NCBI GenBank assembly: GCA_002699585.1
Contig: PABP01000038.1
Location: 744,001-808,000, forward strand
Direction: 5' to 3'
Length of the DNA: 64,000 nucleotides
Source: Anaerolineaceae bacterium
GTDB taxonomy: Bacteria > Chloroflexota > Anaerolineae > Aggregatilineales > Phototrophicaceae
Numbering within the stretch: the first letter of the stretch is position 1; each line of letters starts with the position of its first letter. A program made the position numbers and the translations under genes. The notes below the pieces were generated by a model that had not been told where the DNA came from, ran no database searches, and was given only the letters and a program-made list of their open reading frames with translations. Below are positions 60,817 through 64,000 of the stretch, in pieces.

Positions 60817-63210
60817 ATGAATAGGGTTCGCAAACTACTCGTCATCATCTGGCTGATTGGCCTCAGTATGCACCTGAGCGCCCAATCTGACACGCCACAT
60901 ATCGACCTCGCGGCCCAGTTGCCCAATGGCGAGGTCGTTGTCCATGTGCGTACAACGGAAGAACCGCCTCAATCGGCAACCATCGATGAGACCGTCCCGT
61001 TAATTGTCGAACCCGATGCGCTGCCGATGACCTACTGGCTGGTGCTGGATGCCAGCCAAGCCATGCTCAATGTGCAGCCCGTCATCCAGCAAACCCTGCT
61101 GGACCTTGTCAGTACATCTGAAGCGCGCGTAGGTATCGTGACCTATAACAACACGATCACCTATGCTCCACCGACCAGCCAACTCAATGAAATCAACGAC
61201 AATATTCGCGCTTATCAAGCCAGCGCGGCCCAGGATCGCTGTTTAGCGGATGCGCTGGAGGTGATTGCCAACACAGAGCGCCCGGTTAGCCGAGGATGGC
61301 GCGTACTGGTGCTGGCAGGTGGTGACCCACAGCAGGATAATTGCCAGCAGCAGGTTTTACCCGACGTCGAAGCCCCGGTGGATGTCATCAGCCTGGGCGA
61401 GGCGGGTATGGATTTACGATCCCTGGACCAGACCAGCGGCGGCAGTTTTTCCCAGGTGACGCTACGGTCACTACCAACAGCCCTAACGGATATGTGGGAC
61501 ACCTGGCAGCAACCTGTTTACGCGCTACGCGGTGGCGCGCTGCGCGTCATCACCCAGGCCAATTTGATGCTGGATGACCAGTCATTCTCGCTATCCCTGG
61601 CCAATATTGCGGGTAACGTCCTGCCACCGACCTTTACACCGACGGCAACGTTTACACCGTCATCCACGCCAACGGCGACGATGACCCCAACACCAACCAT
61701 CACGCAGACGGCCAGTAACACACCGACATCGACCGTCACTCCCACCGCATCGGCGACTGCCACATCAACTGCTTCCAATACACCGACAGCCACCGCCACA
61801 TCGACGGATGAGCCAACGGCGACCGAGACACCGACCGCTACATCGACACCCACTGCAACGGTCACGCCAACGGCATCGGCCACGACAACACCGTCCATTA
61901 CGCCCACTTCGGATGCGACAGAAACGCCAACCAGTGGCGCACTGGCTATTTTGTCCAGCAGTGGCACAGCAACCGCTGAGGTCAACAATCCACCGTCAGG
62001 GCCGGATAGCAGCAGCACACAAAACCTGTTGTATTTGCTGTTGGGTGCCGTGCTGTTCCTGGGACTGGGCATCGCCTTTGGCAGTTGGAACGCCCAGCGT
62101 AAAGAGCAGCAGGAAGATCATCTGCTGGCGACCAACTTTTACCAGAGCATCGACACGCCTGTCAGCAACCCGCCGCCATCCGCATCGAACCAGCCCTCAC
62201 CGGCGACGATTGTGTCGGTGGTGGATGTTGCCGAAACGCCCCGCAGCCGCAGTCGCAGCCTGGACAGCAGTCCAACTGAGGATCATCAAGAATCGGACAC
62301 ACCGCCGCTCTCAAAAGCCAACCTATCGACACCGGTTGTTGAAAGCGAACACGCGGAGCCGCTGGCCAGCCGCCTGATCTTCCCAGATGGCGAAGACGAG
62401 TCGATGATTATCACGCGCATCATGTCGCCGGATACGCTGCAAGAGATCGAAGCACGTGCCCAACAGCTCAACGGGGTCGGCGTGCTGCGGCTAATGGTCA
62501 ATGATGTCGTCCGCGACTATGTGCTGACGGAAGATGGTGTGACGATTGGTCGCGGTAATGACTGCGAGATTCGTATCCTGGAAGATGAGATGATCTCCAG
62601 GCAGCATGCCCGGATCGACGTGCGCGACCATGACGTAGCCATCATCCGGCGCCTGAGTGCCGATAACCCGATTGTGGTGCGCGGCAAATTGATCGTCAAT
62701 GACTTTGAACTGATTAATAACGACGTCATCTATCTATCGCCAAAGGCCAAGCTGGTCTACTTCACGATGCCAATCAGCATGCCGTTGATGCCGGACAAAA
62801 CAGCAAAACCGGATACCGAAAAGCCGCTCACCGAGACACGGATACTGGATGCCCAGGCTGTGGCGCAGATGCTGCACGAAAACGAAAATCGCATGGGTAT
62901 GGCCTGGTTGCGCATCGTGGATGGCAAAAATGGCCACGATCACCTGATGCAAAAAGACAAAATCATCATCGGGCGCGATGACCGCTGCGACATCGTCATC
63001 ACCAGCGACCCGACCGTCTCGCGCCAGCACATCGAGTTGTCATTCACAGATGATGGCAAACTGGCCATCCGCCGCCTGAGCATGACCAATCCGGTGTTCG
63101 TCAATCAGACTGAAGTCCCGGATATGAGTACGCTCACACCCAACGATGTCGTCACGATTTCCGATAATGTCCGCCTGATTTTCATCGCGGCTGCCCCTGC
63201 GGGCAGCTAG
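60817..63210 (+). CDS. VWA - Thr/Pro linker - transmembrane - twin FHA protein
   Basis: 797 residues. A signal sequence (1-24) is followed by a VWA-like domain (about 70-235: LDASQAMLNV replaces the DxSxS ion site, with AAQDRCLADALEVI and VLVLAGGD). Residues about 270-375 are a low-complexity Thr/Pro/Ala linker. One membrane helix (about 404-425, LLYLLLGAVLFLGLG) leads to two FHA domains (about 570-650: TIGRGNDCE, SRQHARI; and about 712-790: IIIGRDDRCD, SRQHIEL). The topology places VWA outside and FHA inside, so it may transmit phosphothreonine status to an outer partner or anchor a complex. Partial loss of the VWA metal site noted. Confidence 0.8.
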   Translation: MNRVRKLLVIIWLIGLSMHLSAQSDTPHIDLAAQLPNGEVVVHVRTTEEPPQSATIDETVPLIVEPDALPMTYWLVLDASQAMLNVQPVIQQTLLDLVSTSEARVGIVTYNNTITYAPPTSQLNEINDNIRAYQASAAQDRCLADALEVIANTERPVSRGWRVLVLAGGDPQQDNCQQQVLPDVEAPVDVISLGEAGMDLRSLDQTSGGSFSQVTLRSLPTALTDMWDTWQQPVYALRGGALRVITQANLMLDDQSFSLSLANIAGNVLPPTFTPTATFTPSSTPTATMTPTPTITQTASNTPTSTVTPTASATATSTASNTPTATATSTDEPTATETPTATSTPTATVTPTASATTTPSITPTSDATETPTSGALAILSSSGTATAEVNNPPSGPDSSSTQNLLYLLLGAVLFLGLGIAFGSWNAQRKEQQEDHLLATNFYQSIDTPVSNPPPSASNQPSPATIVSVVDVAETPRSRSRSLDSSPTEDHQESDTPPLSKANLSTPVVESEHAEPLASRLIFPDGEDESMIITRIMSPDTLQEIEARAQQLNGVGVLRLMVNDVVRDYVLTEDGVTIGRGNDCEIRILEDEMISRQHARIDVRDHDVAIIRRLSADNPIVVRGKLIVNDFELINNDVIYLSPKAKLVYFTMPISMPLMPDKTAKPDTEKPLTETRILDAQAVAQMLHENENRMGMAWLRIVDGKNGHDHLMQKDKIIIGRDDRCDIVITSDPTVSRQHIELSFTDDGKLAIRRLSMTNPVFVNQTEVPDMSTLTPNDVVTISDNVRLIFIAAAPAGS

Positions 63211-63242
63211 CCACGCCGATTCCCCTCAGAGAGGAGCGTTTC

Positions 63243-64000
63243 TTGAAGCCGATTCGCTGGTTCTTGCTCGTCATCACCCTGTTCAGCCTGAGCCTATCGC
63301 TGCACGCGCAGGAAGCCACGCCCCACGCCATCGGCTATGGCATGACGCGCAGCGCTTTCTTCGCACCGGGCACCGACCTGCACCTATGGCAGTTCGAAGC
63401 CGAGCAAGGCGATATGGTCCAGGTGGATGTGGTACGCATCGCAGGCCAGATGATGCCACAAATCCGCCTGTTGAACGCCAACGGCGAGCAAATCGGCACG
63501 ATCGAAGCGGATGATCGACCTTATGACAGCAGCGTGGTCGTGTGGGAAGGATTAGCGGCCAGCGGCAGCTTCACGATTGAAATCAGCAATACTGCCGAAC
63601 CCTCAACTGTGCCGGAAAACCCGGATGAATATGCCCTCACACTGCGCAAATTAGGACAGCATCGCACACCGCAGCAGTTGGGCCTGGATACGCTGCCGAC
63701 CCTGGGCACAGAAGCACTGCCTGTCTTTGAAACTGGCGAACAAACGCCAAATACTCTGGGCATCGACATCTACGGCAACCCGAACGAAGTAGAACCAGTG
63801 AGTAGCCAGCCGAATGTCTATGCATTCCAGCGCGGGCCACTGACAGCCACCCTCGACAACAATTTCCCGCTGGCATCCGGCATTAAGTCCATCACTTTGC
63901 AGCAGCAAGGCATCGGCATTCTGGCCAGCAACAATAGCATGGCGCAGGAGCAGGTGGCTTTCTATACCAACCAGAACGTGCAGGTCGCCTATGTGAATGC
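63243..64000 (+). CDS. Exported PPC-domain-like protein, truncated by window edge
   Basis: At least 252 residues, open to the window end. TTG 63243 is chosen because GAGGAG at 63231-63236 is 6 bases upstream. A signal peptide (about 1-22, ending LHAQE) precedes a beta-sandwich pattern typical of bacterial pre-peptidase C-terminal domains (DLHLWQFEAEQGDMVQVDV, then SGSFTIEIS, about 45-125). It starts 32 bases after the VWA-FHA gene, so they are likely co-transcribed. Any downstream catalytic part lies outside the window. Confidence 0.65.
   Translation, partial: MKPIRWFLLVITLFSLSLSLHAQEATPHAIGYGMTRSAFFAPGTDLHLWQFEAEQGDMVQVDVVRIAGQMMPQIRLLNANGEQIGTIEADDRPYDSSVVVWEGLAASGSFTIEISNTAEPSTVPENPDEYALTLRKLGQHRTPQQLGLDTLPTLGTEALPVFETGEQTPNTLGIDIYGNPNEVEPVSSQPNVYAFQRGPLTATLDNNFPLASGIKSITLQQQGIGILASNNSMAQEQVAFYTNQNVQVAYVN

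Noticed and set aside
61630-61930. Tandem repeats resembling a CRISPR or minisatellite
   Set aside because: The repeats are irregular Thr/Pro/Ala codons within one reading frame, with no constant repeat and spacer lengths.
61518-62072. Long minus-strand frame rich in Val and Gly opposite the VWA-FHA gene
   Set aside because: It is the antisense of the Thr/Pro-rich linker; the repeated codons keep that frame open by composition, and the plus-strand gene has clear domains.

Overview
The window is a gene-dense, moderately GC-rich bacterial chromosome segment. It most resembles a member of the Chloroflexota (Anaerolineae-like); no 16S rRNA gene is present, so this is inference. The pointers are: many membrane proteins with Thr/Pro-rich 'TPTAT' linkers, bacterial SH3 and FHA domains, PP2C and PucR-type regulation, a cydABDC cluster, a Gram-positive-style LexA box, frequent GTG/TTG starts, and a tRNA without an encoded CCA end. 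No rRNA, CRISPR array, phage or insertion sequence was seen.

Layout. 1-669: AT-rich 3' end of an unknown gene, unlike the rest. 0.7-12.7 kb: envelope genes (FAD oxidoreductase plus UPF0104 flippase-like protein, membrane-anchored bactofilin-like protein, FHA and PspC proteins, SH3-SGNH hydrolase, GT-C glycosyltransferase, inositol phosphatase). 12.7-16.3 kb: two tandem GAF-PAS-class III cyclase genes whose active-site residues are lost in a complementary way. 16.5-25 kb: PucR regulator, YggT protein, permease-like protein, RecD2 helicase with a duplicated N-terminal module, an RlmD-like methyltransferase lacking its nucleophile, a DCC protein. 25.0-25.7 kb: three unlisted small basic ORFs with strong ribosome binding sites, two of them clear paralogues (MNWN start). 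26.2 kb: tRNA-Arg(CCU). 26.5-32.7 kb: cytochrome bd oxidase (cydAB) and its assembly exporter (cydDC), with a Rex/CRP-like operator upstream. 32.8-33.6 kb: lexA with an SOS box inside its promoter.

33.7-49 kb: class A beta-lactamase-like serine hydrolase, endonuclease V, MoaB, a SWIM zinc-finger protein with a degenerate second copy, two Opp-type ATPases without permeases, FHA-SH3 and PstS-like surface proteins, a sugar isomerase, a methyltransferase-like protein, peptidase E and holo-ACP synthase. 49-56.7 kb: a twin-FHA protein, a PyrK-like/glycosyltransferase/PyrD-like operon, GNAT acetyltransferase, Asp/Glu racemase, a lipoprotein and a Cys-motif hypothetical. 57-64 kb: OmpR-type response regulator, PP2C phosphatase, sulfatase (preceded by an overlapping leader ORF), a VWA-TM-FHA-FHA protein and the start of an exported PPC-like protein.

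How it fits together. Four FHA proteins (six FHA domains) and one PP2C phosphatase indicate a phosphothreonine signalling network whose kinase lies outside the window. The cyclase pair, the CRP/Rex-like site ahead of the oxidase genes and the LexA box show second-messenger, redox and SOS control. The most notable candidate for an undescribed system is the cyclase pair, which reads as a bacterial counterpart of the mammalian C1/C2 heterodimeric adenylyl cyclase.
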